A stretch of 64,000 bases of DNA from Paraburkholderia graminis C4D1M (GTDB lineage: Bacteria > Pseudomonadota > Gammaproteobacteria > Burkholderiales > Burkholderiaceae). Made by a program: the position numbers and the translations under genes. The DNA is taken from assembly GCF_000172415.1 (NCBI RefSeq), contig NZ_ABLD01000005.1, positions 310,001 through 374,000 of the forward strand, written 5' to 3'. Under the pieces are notes generated by a model. The model saw nothing but the letters and a program-made list of their open reading frames with translations. It ran no database searches and had not been told where the DNA came from. Shown here piece after piece: positions 38,774 through 47,686 of the stretch. The first letter of the stretch is position 1. Every line of letters starts with the position of its first letter.

Positions 38774-38800
38774 ATGCGCCGCGCGAAGCGCGCGGCGCAT
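38774..38800 (-). terminator. Perfect 12-bp hairpin downstream of psiF
   Basis: ATGCGCCGCGCG (38774-38785) pairs with CGCGCGGCGCAT (38789-38800) around an AAG loop. It lies 54 bp past the psiF-like stop in the direction of transcription; on the minus strand GCTTTGCG follows, a weak T run. The remainder of 38554-38854 holds nothing I recognise. Confidence 0.55.
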
Positions 38801-38854
38801 GGGCGAGCGTGCTGGAAACCCGCCTGGTCGAATCTGGTTGGGTTTAAGCCAAGT

Positions 38855-39148
38855 TCAGTTAGCCGGCGCCGACGACAGGCAGCTCTTCATGAACGCCTTG
38901 CGATCGTCGCCTTTCTTGCCGGTGGCTTGCGTGTTGCATACCTTCATCTTGTCCTGCTGGCTCATCGGCGCGGCGGCCGGTTTCGCCGACAGGCACGTCT
39001 TCATGAACGCCTTGCGCTCGTCGCCTTTTTTGTCGCCGGCCTGCTTGTTACAGTCGGCCATCTTCGTCTGCTGGCTGTTCTGCGCGAATGCCGGCGAAAC
39101 GAGGACGGCGCCGAGTACCAGGGAAGCGATTGCGGATTGGATTTTCAT
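38855..39148 (-). CDS. PsiF repeat protein, exported
   Basis: The 97-residue protein has a signal peptide (MKIQSAIASLVLGAVLVSPAFA) and two PsiF repeats, each with a CN(K/T)QA motif, KKGD(E/D)RKAFMK and a C-terminal CLS. The two repeats are about 35 residues apart and differ at few positions, a recent internal duplication. E. coli psiF is phosphate-starvation induced, but the biochemical role is unknown; four cysteines suggest disulfides in the periplasm. The ATG at 39148 has GGAGT upstream. Confidence 0.9.
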   Translation of the reverse strand: MKIQSAIASLVLGAVLVSPAFAQNSQQTKMADCNKQAGDKKGDERKAFMKTCLSAKPAAAPMSQQDKMKVCNTQATGKKGDDRKAFMKSCLSSAPAN

Positions 39149-39613
39149 GTGACACTCCATCGGTGTGGAAACGTTTTTGGTCTTCATGCACGTGGGCGTC
39201 GACGGGATCCGGCATCCGGCCCTCGGCAAGTCCATTATGGCAAATGCTGTCTGCATCAACGGTCAAAAGCGCGTTTGCGTTGACAGCCGCGCCCGCTGGT
39301 TTTCCCTGACCAGGCGGAGTGAGTGCGTATTTCAGGTCGATTGGCGTTGAATTGCAGCGAATCCGGACACGCGATTATGTTATGCATTGCAGATTAAACG
39401 ATGATGCAATCGAGCTGCAATTCGCTACCGTATCGCCAATGCGAGCGGTTGAAAAATTCGCGCTGCATTGTTTTTCTGCATTGTCCATTTGCTGCGGTAG
39501 CACATGAATGGCAATTGGTAAGGAAATTCGCAGGGAAATCCTTAACGGCTATTGACAGGTTGCCGTGTCCGTTCACCACCGGCGCTGTAGTGTTTTTTAA
39601 GGAGGAATTCGTC
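39149..39613. other. 465-bp divergent gap between psiF and yciI
   Basis: No supported gene. A TTGACA at 39552-39557 lies about 60 bp upstream of the yciI start but no good -10 is seen at 17-bp spacing (ACCACC). The stretch 39300-39500 is visibly less GC-rich than the surrounding DNA. Confidence 0.35.
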
Positions 39614-39910
39614 ATGCACTATCTATTGATCTATGACCTCGTGCCCGACTATCTGGAACGGCGTGGTGAGTACCGCGATGCGCATCTGAAACTCGCATGG
39701 GAAGCGGCGGGGCGCGGCGAACTGATGTTGGGCGGTGCGCTGACCGAACCGGTCGACACCGCCATGCTGCTTTTTAACGGCGACACGCCTCGCGTCGCCG
39801 AAGCCTTCGCCGAGGCAGATCCGTACGTGCGAGCGGGGCTTGTTACACGCTGGCGCGTACGCGAATGGAAAACCGTGGCCGGCGAGGGCGCGGCGAATCC
39901 CGTGCGCTAG
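39614..39910 (+). CDS. YciI-like protein
   Basis: The 98-residue protein has the YCII dimeric alpha/beta barrel pattern: MHYLLIYDLVPDYLERRGEYRDAHLKLAWEAAGRGELMLGGALTEP (in parts), with the conserved His near residue 24, and DPYVRAGLVTRWRVREWKTV near 70-90. YciI proteins may bind or dehalogenate small ligands; the function is unclear. AGGAGG lies 9 bp before the ATG at 39614, and the longer frame upstream is non-coding in character. Confidence 0.92.
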   Translation: MHYLLIYDLVPDYLERRGEYRDAHLKLAWEAAGRGELMLGGALTEPVDTAMLLFNGDTPRVAEAFAEADPYVRAGLVTRWRVREWKTVAGEGAANPVR

Positions 39911-40082
39911 CCGTTCCACACACCACGCGGGCGACGCCTCAAGCGAGCGGCTCGCCTGCGTTGCCACATCGATGTCATCAAGCGTTGGCACCGTTGACTC
40001 GATGCGCGTGCAACGAACCGGCCACACCGGCAGACAGACAAAGAATGCCTGAATTATTGCGCCGTGATGCGGTCGAATTCGG

Positions 40083-40114
40083 GCGGCTTATTCGGCGTGT
40101 CTGCCGCATTTTTT
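40083..40114 (+). terminator. Candidate terminator after yciI
   Basis: GCGGC (40083-40087) pairs with GCCGC (40103-40107) followed by ATTTTTT (40108-40114). An alternative pairing of ATGCGG near 40066 with CCGCAT also exists. It is 170 bp past the yciI stop. Confidence 0.45.
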
Positions 40115-40509
40115 AGCAGGCCTTTAGCGCGCATTGGCTGTGCTTTTTTGTGGGCTGTCGAGTGGGCAATAGCAATTCCGTCGCTATCGCATGAAGCATT
40201 TCCGTTACGGCATGACGTGAATTAAGCGAGTGAAAAGCATAAGTTTGTTTCTATCCGTAACACTTGTCTCGCCCATATTCACGCAAACCCTGGTGATGGT
40301 ATGCTTCGTGCACAATTCTCCCATGCACGAGTGAGACCACGTTTTGTGCTTCGCAATAGGGATAAACCGCACTAACACAGGGCGGGGTTGACCAGCCAAC
40401 AGAACGTACAAGACATATTTGTGCAACCGAGGGTGACACACGGATCGTGAAGGCTGAATCTGTGGTCCACCCAAAGCCGCGGCCCGGCCAGGCTGCGTGG
40501 AGAAAATCC
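40115..40509. other. 395-bp AT-richer leader upstream of the transposase-derived gene
   Basis: No gene is supported here; long frames on the minus strand are shadows. The DNA is less GC-rich than flanking genes and presumably holds the promoter of the next gene, but I cannot place a convincing -35/-10. Confidence 0.35.
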
Positions 40510-41943
40510 ATGTTTTTCGATGAGCTAAGCAATGACGAATGGGCGCTGCTATCTGCGCTTGTCTCCGATGAGCCGGCCGTCCGTCTGAACCGACGTGGGC
40601 GGCCTCGCGCCGACCCACGTGTCGTGGCCAATGCGGTTTTGTGGATCCTCACTACCGGAGAGCCCTGGTCGAAGCTGCCAGGCCGTTATCCGTCGGGGCC
40701 CACTTGCCGGCGCCGTTTCGAGGAATGGCAACTGAACGGCACGCTGCTCGAGATGGTTCGGCTTCTGTCCAGAACAGGGCGCACGTTCGCCTACGTGCCG
40801 CAGCCGGCGCCGCCCGTCGCGTCGAAACCCGCAGCGCCTGTCGCGGATACAACCAGCATGCGTGACGAGAGTCCGCGCGGCGTGTCGTGGAAAAGCCCCG
40901 AGTCGTGGCAGGCGCCCGGCACGAACGGCCACGCGGCTAACGCGCTGCATGAGACGCAGGCGTCGCACGCGCGGCCCTGGCGTTCGGCCGATCCGATCGC
41001 GGATATCACGCGTCAACTGGCGGGTTTCGACCATGCCGCGCCCGTCGTCGCGCAGGACCGGCAAGATGCCTACGCTGCACAAGCCGCACATGCCATCGCG
41101 CGTGCGCCGGCTTTGCCGACTCCATCGGTCGCTTATGCGCCGCGCCCGGCGCTGCGCGCCGACTTGCGCGCGATGAACGAAGCCGGCGCGGTCGGTGCCG
41201 CGATGCAGGGCTTGGACGCGGCCATTGCATCGGCGCGCGGAATCTCGGGAGCGGCGCTGCAACGCAGCCCGCTGTCGACGGCTCTCGCGCCGCGCGGGCG
41301 GCAAGTCGCCGAACGGCACGGCTATCTGATCTATGTCGCCGCCGAGCGGGTGCCGAACGCGATGTATCGGGCGTGGGCGGAGATCATGAAGGACGGCAAG
41401 CGCGTCGAGCGTTCGGGCCTCGTCGGTCCGCGCTTTACGGACGCCGAGGCGGCCGAGCATTATGCGTTCGAGTGGGCCGCGCAGTGGATCGATCGCGAAT
41501 GCGCGGCGCAGGCCGCGGCCTATGCGGCGCCGCAGGTACGGGCACCGCAAGCGTACGGCGCGCCGATGCATGGGCAGATGCACAAGCCCGTGTACACGTC
41601 CGACGTGTCTGCCGCTCACTCGCCGTATACCGCGCCGCCGGCTCGTCCGATGGCGGGCATGCGTCATGTGCCGGAGCCCGTCGCCGCGCATCATGGAGCT
41701 CCGTTGCATGGTCCGTTGAATGCGTTTCGCGGACCGCTGCGGCGCTACACGAGCGAACCCGCCGCTGCTGCCGTCGGCAGCGCGGTGAATGGCGGGATGA
41801 CTAGCGCGAACGCATCAGCCAATGCAGCATCAGGCGCAGGCGCAGCACCAGGCGCAGCAACCGCAACGCCCGCCAATCCAGCCGCAGCAGATCGAGCAGA
41901 ACGTTATCCGTCGTACACAGAACTCATCTCCCACGCGGGATGA
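40510..41943 (+). CDS. Transposase-derived protein: IS5-type N-terminal domain fused to a long Ala/Pro-rich region
   Basis: The first 85 residues match the N-terminal (DUF4096-type) domain of IS5-family transposases: LSNDEWALLSALVSDEP, the RRGRPRADPRVVANAVLWIL block and EPWSKLPGRYPSG followed by RRRFEEWQLNG. The DDE catalytic part is absent. Residues about 95-265 are low complexity, rich in Ala, Pro, His and Met. A compact segment follows at about 268-340 (GYLIYVAAERVPNAMYRAWAEIMKDGKR, then FTDAEAAEHYAFEWAAQWIDREC), and the tail is again low complexity. The ATG at 40510 has a GGAGA site; an in-frame GTG at 40447 adds 21 residues. It converges on bceA at the edge of the EPS genes. A DNA-binding regulator domesticated from a transposase is inferred. 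Confidence 0.75.
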   Translation: MFFDELSNDEWALLSALVSDEPAVRLNRRGRPRADPRVVANAVLWILTTGEPWSKLPGRYPSGPTCRRRFEEWQLNGTLLEMVRLLSRTGRTFAYVPQPAPPVASKPAAPVADTTSMRDESPRGVSWKSPESWQAPGTNGHAANALHETQASHARPWRSADPIADITRQLAGFDHAAPVVAQDRQDAYAAQAAHAIARAPALPTPSVAYAPRPALRADLRAMNEAGAVGAAMQGLDAAIASARGISGAALQRSPLSTALAPRGRQVAERHGYLIYVAAERVPNAMYRAWAEIMKDGKRVERSGLVGPRFTDAEAAEHYAFEWAAQWIDRECAAQAAAYAAPQVRAPQAYGAPMHGQMHKPVYTSDVSAAHSPYTAPPARPMAGMRHVPEPVAAHHGAPLHGPLNAFRGPLRRYTSEPAAAAVGSAVNGGMTSANASANAASGAGAAPGAATATPANPAAADRAERYPSYTELISHAG

Positions 41944-42058
41944 GCACGCAGCACCCCGCGGCAGTCTGGAGCAACCGCCGCAGGTTCCCGCTTCATTCGC
42001 TGTGATTCAACGCTGTTCCCGCAACCGACCTCGCGTGCCTGATGTGTGACCCAGGGCT

Positions 42059-43624
42059 TTACTGGCGTCCGTACGTGTCGTCGAAGCGCACGATATCGTC
42101 TTCGCCGAGATACGAGCCGGATTGCACCTCGATCATTTCGAGCGGCATCTTGCCCGGGTTCTCGAGACGGTGCGTGACGCCGAGCGGGATATAAGCCGAT
42201 TCGTTTTCGGAGACGATAAAGCGCTCTTCACCTCGCGTGACGAGCGCGGTGCCGCGCACGACGATCCAATGTTCGGCGCGGTGATGATGCATTTGCAGCG
42301 AGAGGCGAGCGCCCGGCTTTACGACAATGCGCTTCACCTGGAAACGCTCGCCGGTATCGACGGAATCGTAATTGCCCCACGGGCGATGCACCTTGCGATG
42401 ATTGGCCGCTTCGATGCCGCCTTCGCTGCGAATGCGGCCCACGATTTTCTTTACGTCCTGCACGCGCGATTTGTCGGCGACGAGAATCGCGTCGGCCGTT
42501 TCGACGACGACGAGATCCTGCGTGCCGACGCAGGCAATCAGGCGTCCTTCCGAATGTGCGAAGGTGGAGGAAGCGCCTTCGAACATCACGCGGCCGCGGC
42601 CCACGTTCTGCTCCGCGTCTTTCTCGGAGATGTCCCAGATGGCGTCCCACGAGCCCACGTCCGACCAGCCCGCCTGCAACGGCACGACCACGCCCGCGGC
42701 CGCACTTTGGTCCTGGCCGAGTTGCTCCATCACGGCGTAGTCGATCGAATTGGACGGCGACGCGCTGAACGCATCGCGTTGCAGGCGGAAGAAATCGCCG
42801 TCAGCCTTGCCGCCCGCGTAGGCCGCTTCGCAGGCGTCGTGAATCGCCGGCTGAAAGTGGCGGATCGCCTTCAACCACGTCGATGCACGCATGATGAAAA
42901 TGCCGCTGTTCCACCAGTATTCGCGCGATTCGACATAGCGCTGCGCGAGTTCGAGATGCGGCTTTTCGACGAAGCGATCGAGCTTGTGCGCGGTGACCGA
43001 AGCACTCGCATCCACAGCGTCAGCCGCTTGCGTTTCATCAGGATTACCAGGCGTACCGATAGCCGCGCCAATGCGGATATAGCCGTAGCCCGTTTCCGCG
43101 CGCGTCGGCACGATGCCCATTGTGACGATCTGACCCGCCGCCGCATGCTGCACGCCCGCGGCGACTGCGGCGTGAAAGCCTTCGAGATCGGTGACCGCGT
43201 GATCCGCGGGCATCACCACCATGATGCCGTCCTCGTCCTGCGCAGCAATGGATAGCGCGGCCACAGTCAGCGCCGGCGCCGTATCGCGGCCTACCGGTTC
43301 GAGAATCAGGCGAGTCGGTTTGCCGCTCGTGCGCAATTGCTCGGCGGTCGTGAAGCGTTGTTCCTCGTTGGCCACCACGACGAGTTGCCCGGCGAGCGGA
43401 TAGCCGGCCTCGAGCGCGTCGAGACGGCGCGTGGTGGACTGCAGCAGCGAGTCTTCGCCGAGCAGGCCGATCAACTGCTTGGGATGCTGCTCGCGCGACA
43501 TCGGCCACAACCTCGTGCCTGAGCCGCCCGCGAGAATGACGGGATGAACCTTCAGTTTGACGTGCGCGGACGTCGTCTGGGTGGGCCGGGTGTCGGCGGA
43601 CGTGGCCGTAACCGGAGCGGTCAT
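42059..43624 (-). CDS. bceA: Bifunctional mannose-1-P guanylyltransferase / mannose-6-P isomerase
   Basis: The 521-residue type II enzyme supplies GDP-mannose. Its N-terminal part has VILAGGSGTRLWPMSREQHPKQL near residue 30 and the FVEKPHLELAQRYVESREYWWNSGIF segment near 215. The C-terminal cupin has HRPWGNYDSVDTGERFQVKRI and SLQMHHHRAEHWIVVRGTALVT with metal-binding histidines. It corresponds to bceA of cepacian clusters and is transcribed away from bceB. A 40-residue stretch before VHPVILAGG is Thr-rich. GDP-mannose also feeds the Gmd encoded further right. Confidence 0.95.
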   Translation of the reverse strand: MTAPVTATSADTRPTQTTSAHVKLKVHPVILAGGSGTRLWPMSREQHPKQLIGLLGEDSLLQSTTRRLDALEAGYPLAGQLVVVANEEQRFTTAEQLRTSGKPTRLILEPVGRDTAPALTVAALSIAAQDEDGIMVVMPADHAVTDLEGFHAAVAAGVQHAAAGQIVTMGIVPTRAETGYGYIRIGAAIGTPGNPDETQAADAVDASASVTAHKLDRFVEKPHLELAQRYVESREYWWNSGIFIMRASTWLKAIRHFQPAIHDACEAAYAGGKADGDFFRLQRDAFSASPSNSIDYAVMEQLGQDQSAAAGVVVPLQAGWSDVGSWDAIWDISEKDAEQNVGRGRVMFEGASSTFAHSEGRLIACVGTQDLVVVETADAILVADKSRVQDVKKIVGRIRSEGGIEAANHRKVHRPWGNYDSVDTGERFQVKRIVVKPGARLSLQMHHHRAEHWIVVRGTALVTRGEERFIVSENESAYIPLGVTHRLENPGKMPLEMIEVQSGSYLGEDDIVRFDDTYGRQ

Positions 43625-44292
43625 GATGGACTCCTCGGGACTGGATGGATGCGTCCAGTTTTATCACGAAGACCGAAATGAATAAAAGCCCGTTAATTGG
43701 AAACTATATATAAGCCGAATAGAGCTAACGTCTTGATGAACAAAAAATGTCGCGGCTATTTTATAAAAAGAAAAATTATGCGGAAATTAACGGCGGGCTA
43801 TTTTTTTACCGCGGCGCCTGCACGAGAATGACGACGCCGCGAGACCGGGCGTGCATCGCCGGAAAGCGACAGAAAGGCCGCCGTTGCCCGTCAGGAAGGC
43901 GCAAAAGCATGGTCAAAGCCACTATTCCGGTAAAAACACCCCACAAAATTCACAAAAAATTCCGAAATTTTGACCGATACATTTTGAGATTTTTGCAGCC
44001 TTGCGGCGCGAATTTTAATAACGCTTTATCTATACCTGTAGAAGGACATTCACTCATTCCGAGACACGTTTTTCGCTGCGGCCGAGCGTCCGGTTTAGCA
44101 AAGCGGAAAGCGTAATTGCAATTAGCACGGCTTCAATCGGATTCGCGTCGGGCAATTCATTTGCCGGCGCGGCTGCCGGCGTTTTTGCGTGCCACGCCCA
44201 AACGACCGTGCAGCGCATTGCAACTGGCCGGCGGATGCACGCAACGGACTAACAGCAGGATGGCACTTGACTGACGAACTGAGGGGCAGCAC
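43625..44292. other. 668-bp AT-rich intergenic control region of the EPS cluster
   Basis: The gap between divergent bceA and bceB is the most AT-rich stretch of the left EPS flank, with runs such as ATATATA near 43706 and poly-T near 43800. An imperfect palindrome AAAATTCCGAAATTTT lies at 43956-43971, followed directly by TTGACC (43970-43975); another AT-rich patch at 44011-44036 offers -10-like TTTAAT and TATACC. I cannot decide which is the promoter. The region could bind H-NS-like silencers. An ORF of 122 codons at 43747-44115 looks non-coding. Confidence 0.5.
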
Positions 44293-45690
44293 ATGCTGAG
44301 CGTTCTATCGAGACTGATCGACATCGCGATGGTCGCGCTCGGCGCCGCGATCGCGGCGGCCGTGCACAACGGAGAAGTCGTGTGGCTGGACGACATGCAA
44401 AGCGTGTCGCTCGCCTTCGACGTGCTGCTCGTGGTCGTGTTCTTTCCCGCGCTCGGCATCTATCAGTCATGGCGCGGCAAGCCGCTCTACGACCTGCTGT
44501 GCCGCGTCGCGGGCGGCTGGGCGATGGTCGAAGTCACCGGCGTGCTGATCAGCTTCAGCCTGCATCGCGCGGACAGTCTGTCGCGGCTGTGGCTCGTCTA
44601 TTGGGCGGCCGCGACCATCGTGCTGCTGATCGTCACGAAGGTGATCGTCTACTCGATTCTGCGCGGGCTGCGCCGCGAAGGCTTCAATCAGCGCGCGGTG
44701 GCGATCGTCGGCGGCGCACCGTATGGGCGCTTTCTGATCCAGCAGATGCGCAGCCGTCCGGACGCCGGCTTTAGCCCCGTCGTGGTGTTCGACGAGAACG
44801 GCACGATCAACCCCTATGAAGATCCCGACGCGGCCGCTGCGATAGAAGGCGTGCCCGTCGAACGCGACTATCAGCGCATGATCCAGCTCGTGCGTCAGCG
44901 CGCGATCCGCGAATTGTGGCTCGCGCTGCCCATCTCGAAGGAAAAGGAAATACATCGCATTGTGATGGATCTGCGCAACGACTTCGTGAACATCCGCTTT
45001 ATTCCCGACGTGCGCAGCCTCACGCTCTTCAATCAGCCGATGGTGGAACTGCTCGGCGTGCCGGCGATCAACCTCGCGGCTTCGCCGATCACCGATTTGC
45101 GCGTGCTGCCCAAGCGCATCTTCGACCGGCTGTTCGCGCTCGCCGCGTTGACCGCGCTCGCGCCGCTGATGCTCGGAATCGCGGTGCTCGTCAAGCTCAG
45201 CTCGCCGGGTCCGGTGTTCTTCCGCCAGAAGCGCAAGGGCATCGACGGAAACGAGTTCGAGATCTACAAGTTCCGCTCGATGAAAGTACACAAGGAAGAG
45301 GCCGGCAAGATCACGCAGGCCACGCGGCGCGATCCGCGCATCACCGCGGTCGGCGCATTCCTGCGGCGCACGAGCCTCGACGAGCTGCCGCAATTCATCA
45401 ACGTGCTGCGCGGCGAGATGTCGGTGGTCGGGCCGCGTCCGCATGCGCTCGAACACGACGACATCTACAAGGATCTGGTGAAGGGCTACATGCACCGCTA
45501 CCGGATCAAGCCGGGCATCACCGGATGGGCGCAGATCAACGGCTATCGCGGCGAAACCGACCGCATCGAAAAAATGATGGGCCGCGTCAAGCTCGATCTC
45601 TACTACATGCAGCACTGGACCTTCTGGCTCGACATCAAGATCGTCGTGCTGACGCTGTGGAAGGGCTTTGTCGGCAGCAACGCATATTGA
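44293..45690 (+). CDS. bceB: Undecaprenyl-phosphate sugar phosphotransferase (initiating transferase)
   Basis: The 465-residue membrane enzyme moves glucose-1-phosphate from UDP-glucose to undecaprenyl phosphate, the first step of repeat-unit assembly. It has about four N-terminal transmembrane helices and a CoA-binding-like central domain ([17 protein letters not shown]). The C-terminal bacterial sugar transferase domain from about residue 275 has the [18 protein letters not shown] helix, then [28 protein letters not shown], the [19 protein letters not shown] motif, and [19 protein letters not shown] precedes the ATG. It heads the rightward bceB-K group. Confidence 0.94.
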   Translation: MLSVLSRLIDIAMVALGAAIAAAVHNGEVVWLDDMQSVSLAFDVLLVVVFFPALGIYQSWRGKPLYDLLCRVAGGWAMVEVTGVLISFSLHRADSLSRLWLVYWAAATIVLLIVTKVIVYSILRGLRREGFNQRAVAIVGGAPYGRFLIQQMRSRPDAGFSPVVVFDENGTINPYEDPDAAAAIEGVPVERDYQRMIQLVRQRAIRELWLALPISKEKEIHRIVMDLRNDFVNIRFIPDVRSLTLFNQPMVELLGVPAINLAASPITDLRVLPKRIFDRLFALAALTALAPLMLGIAVLVKLSSPGPVFFRQKRKGIDGNEFEIYKFRSMKVHKEEAGKITQATRRDPRITAVGAFLRRTSLDELPQFINVLRGEMSVVGPRPHALEHDDIYKDLVKGYMHRYRIKPGITGWAQINGYRGETDRIEKMMGRVKLDLYYMQHWTFWLDIKIVVLTLWKGFVGSNAY

Positions 45691-45721
45691 ACACTCACTC
45701 CAAACTCCTGCGAGGTAATAC

Positions 45722-47195
45722 ATGAACCTGACGATCATCGGTAGCGGCTACGTAGGCCTCGTGACGGGCGCATGTCTGGCCGACATCGGCCACGACGTGT
45801 TCTGTCTCGACGTCGACCGGCGCAAGATCGACGTGCTCAACGGCGGCGGCGTGCCGATTCACGAGCCGGGCCTGCAGGAGATCATCGCGCGCAATCGCAA
45901 GGCCGGACGCCTCACGTTTTCGACCGACGTCGAAGCGGCGGTCGCGCACGGCGACATCCAGTTCATCGCGGTCGGCACGCCGTCGGACGAAGACGGCTCA
46001 GCGGATCTGCAATACGTGCTCGCCGCCGCACGCAATATCGGCCGCCATATGACGGGCTTCAAGGTGATCGTCGACAAATCGACGGTGCCGGTCGGCACGG
46101 CTTCACGCGTTCGCGACGCAATCGCCGAAGAGCTTGCCGCGCGCAACCTCAGTCACATGTTCTCGGTGGTGTCGAACCCGGAGTTCCTGAAAGAGGGCGC
46201 GGCAGTGGAAGACTTCACGCGGCCCGACCGCATCGTGCTCGGTTGCGATGAAGACGTGCCCGGAGAAAAGGCGCGCGAATTGATGAAGCGTCTCTATGCG
46301 CCGTTCAACCGCAATCGCGAACGCACGCTGTACATGGACGTGCGCTCGGCCGAATTCACCAAGTACGCAGCCAACGCGATGCTCGCCACGCGCATCTCGT
46401 ACATGAACGAGCTGGCGAATCTCGCCGACCGCGTCGGCGCGGATATCGAGGCCGTGCGCCGCGGCATCGGATCGGACCCGCGCATCGGCTACGACTTCCT
46501 GTACGCGGGCTGCGGCTACGGCGGCTCGTGCTTCCCGAAAGACGTGCAGGCGCTGATCCGCACAGCCGCCGATCACCACGCGAATCTGCGCATTCTCGAA
46601 GCCGTGGAAGCGGTCAACGACACGCAGAAGAAAGTGCTCGGTCAGAAGATCGTCGCGCGTCTCGGCGAGGACCTGTCCGACCGCACGTTCGCCGTATGGG
46701 GCCTCGCGTTCAAGCCGAATACCGACGACATGCGCGAAGCGCCGAGCCGCCCGCTGATTGCCGAACTGCTGCGCCGCGGCGCGCGCGTGAAGGCGTACGA
46801 CCCGGTCGCAATCGACGAATCGAAGCGCGTGTTCGCGCTCGATCTGAAGGACGTGCCGCAGCAGCACGCGCGTCTGCAGTTCGTGAACGAAGAGATGGAA
46901 GCAGCGCAAGACGCCGACGCGCTCGTGATCCTGACCGAGTGGAAAGTCTTCAAGAGCCCGGACTTCAATGCGCTCAAAACGATGCTGAAAACGCCGCTTA
47001 TTTTCGACGGCCGCAATCTGTACGAACCGGACGCGCTGCTCGAACTCGGCATCGAGTATCACGCGATCGGACGTCAGCATGCGCTGCGCAATGCGCCCCG
47101 CAAGAGTCGGCGTGAACGGCCTGCCGCCCGTGCATGGCGACACGCACGGCGGTACGCAAGCGGATGCGCTCGCCGTGGCCCAGGCCGGCCAATAA
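45722..47195 (+). CDS. bceC: UDP-glucose 6-dehydrogenase, with an apparent 1-base frameshift near its C-terminus
   Basis: Ugd makes UDP-glucuronate. [32 protein letters not shown] (two blocks) is the NAD fold, the catalytic Cys lies in [10 protein letters not shown] near residue 266, and [17 protein letters not shown] is near 327. The frame opened at 45722 has no stop until 47686 and would fuse Ugd to the next protein. The linker it encodes is Arg-rich and non-coding in look. Reading one base later after CCCC at 47096-47099 instead gives [20 protein letters not shown] and a TAA at 47193-47195, a natural Ugd tail of about 490 residues. One extra C explains this. The catalytic part is intact, so activity is probably kept. 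Confidence 0.85.
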
Positions 47196-47248
47196 GCCTG
47201 CCTGTCACGCCGCCCGCACGCACCACGCGCCTCATCACGGAGCCCGAC

Positions 47249-47686
47249 ATGTTCGCCAATGTTCTGATCGTCTGCCACGCCAACGTGTGCCGTTCGCCGG
47301 CCGCCGAAATGCTGTTCAAGGCGCGCCAGGCGTCGGCGTCCATCGCGTTTCATTCGGCGGGCATTCGCGCGATGAACGGCCACGGCATGGACCCGGTGAT
47401 GCGGCGCCTGCTCGCCGAGCGCGGCGTCGCATCCGGCGCGCATCACTCGCGGCGGCTTGACCGCCGGCTCGTGCGATCCGCCGATCTCGTGCTCGTGAGC
47501 GAGCGCGCGCAGATCGGCGAAGTCGAAGCACTCGATCCGGCTTCGCGCGGCAAGGTCTTTCCGCTCGGCAAGTGGGAAGACCTGGCCGACGTCGCCGATC
47601 CGCACGGCGGCGAGGAATCCGCTTACAGGGAAAGTCTCGTGCTCATCGAACATCTGGTCATGGGATGGCTGAAAAAAATATGCTGA
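47249..47686 (+). CDS. bceD: Low-molecular-weight protein tyrosine phosphatase
   Basis: The 145-residue enzyme has the N-terminal P-loop [18 protein letters not shown] (CX5RS, catalytic Cys near residue 9) and the general-acid region [13 protein letters not shown] near 116. It dephosphorylates the tyrosine autokinase encoded two genes on, a cycle needed for chain-length control and export. The ATG at 47249 has ACGGAG upstream, so it can be translated independently although its frame is continuous with bceC because of the frameshift noted there. Its stop overlaps the start region of bceE (TGATG), indicating coupling. Confidence 0.9.
   Translation: MFANVLIVCHANVCRSPAAEMLFKARQASASIAFHSAGIRAMNGHGMDPVMRRLLAERGVASGAHHSRRLDRRLVRSADLVLVSERAQIGEVEALDPASRGKVFPLGKWEDLADVADPHGGEESAYRESLVLIEHLVMGWLKKIC

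Noticed and set aside
40205..40652. Two minus-strand frames upstream of the transposase-derived gene
   Set aside because: They overlap its coding start, have no ribosome sites and no recognisable product.
40510..41943. Complete IS5 element
   Set aside because: Only the N-terminal domain is transposase-like; no DDE motif and no terminal inverted repeats were seen.
43747..44115. 122-codon frame in the bceA-bceB gap
   Set aside because: Lacks a ribosome site, spans AT-rich DNA, and the product is basic and unlike any protein I know.
45722..47686. A natural Ugd-phosphatase fusion protein
   Set aside because: The linker in that frame is Arg-rich and the +1 frame gives a plausible Ugd tail with a stop, and bceD has its own ATG and ribosome site; a one-base insertion explains the long frame better.
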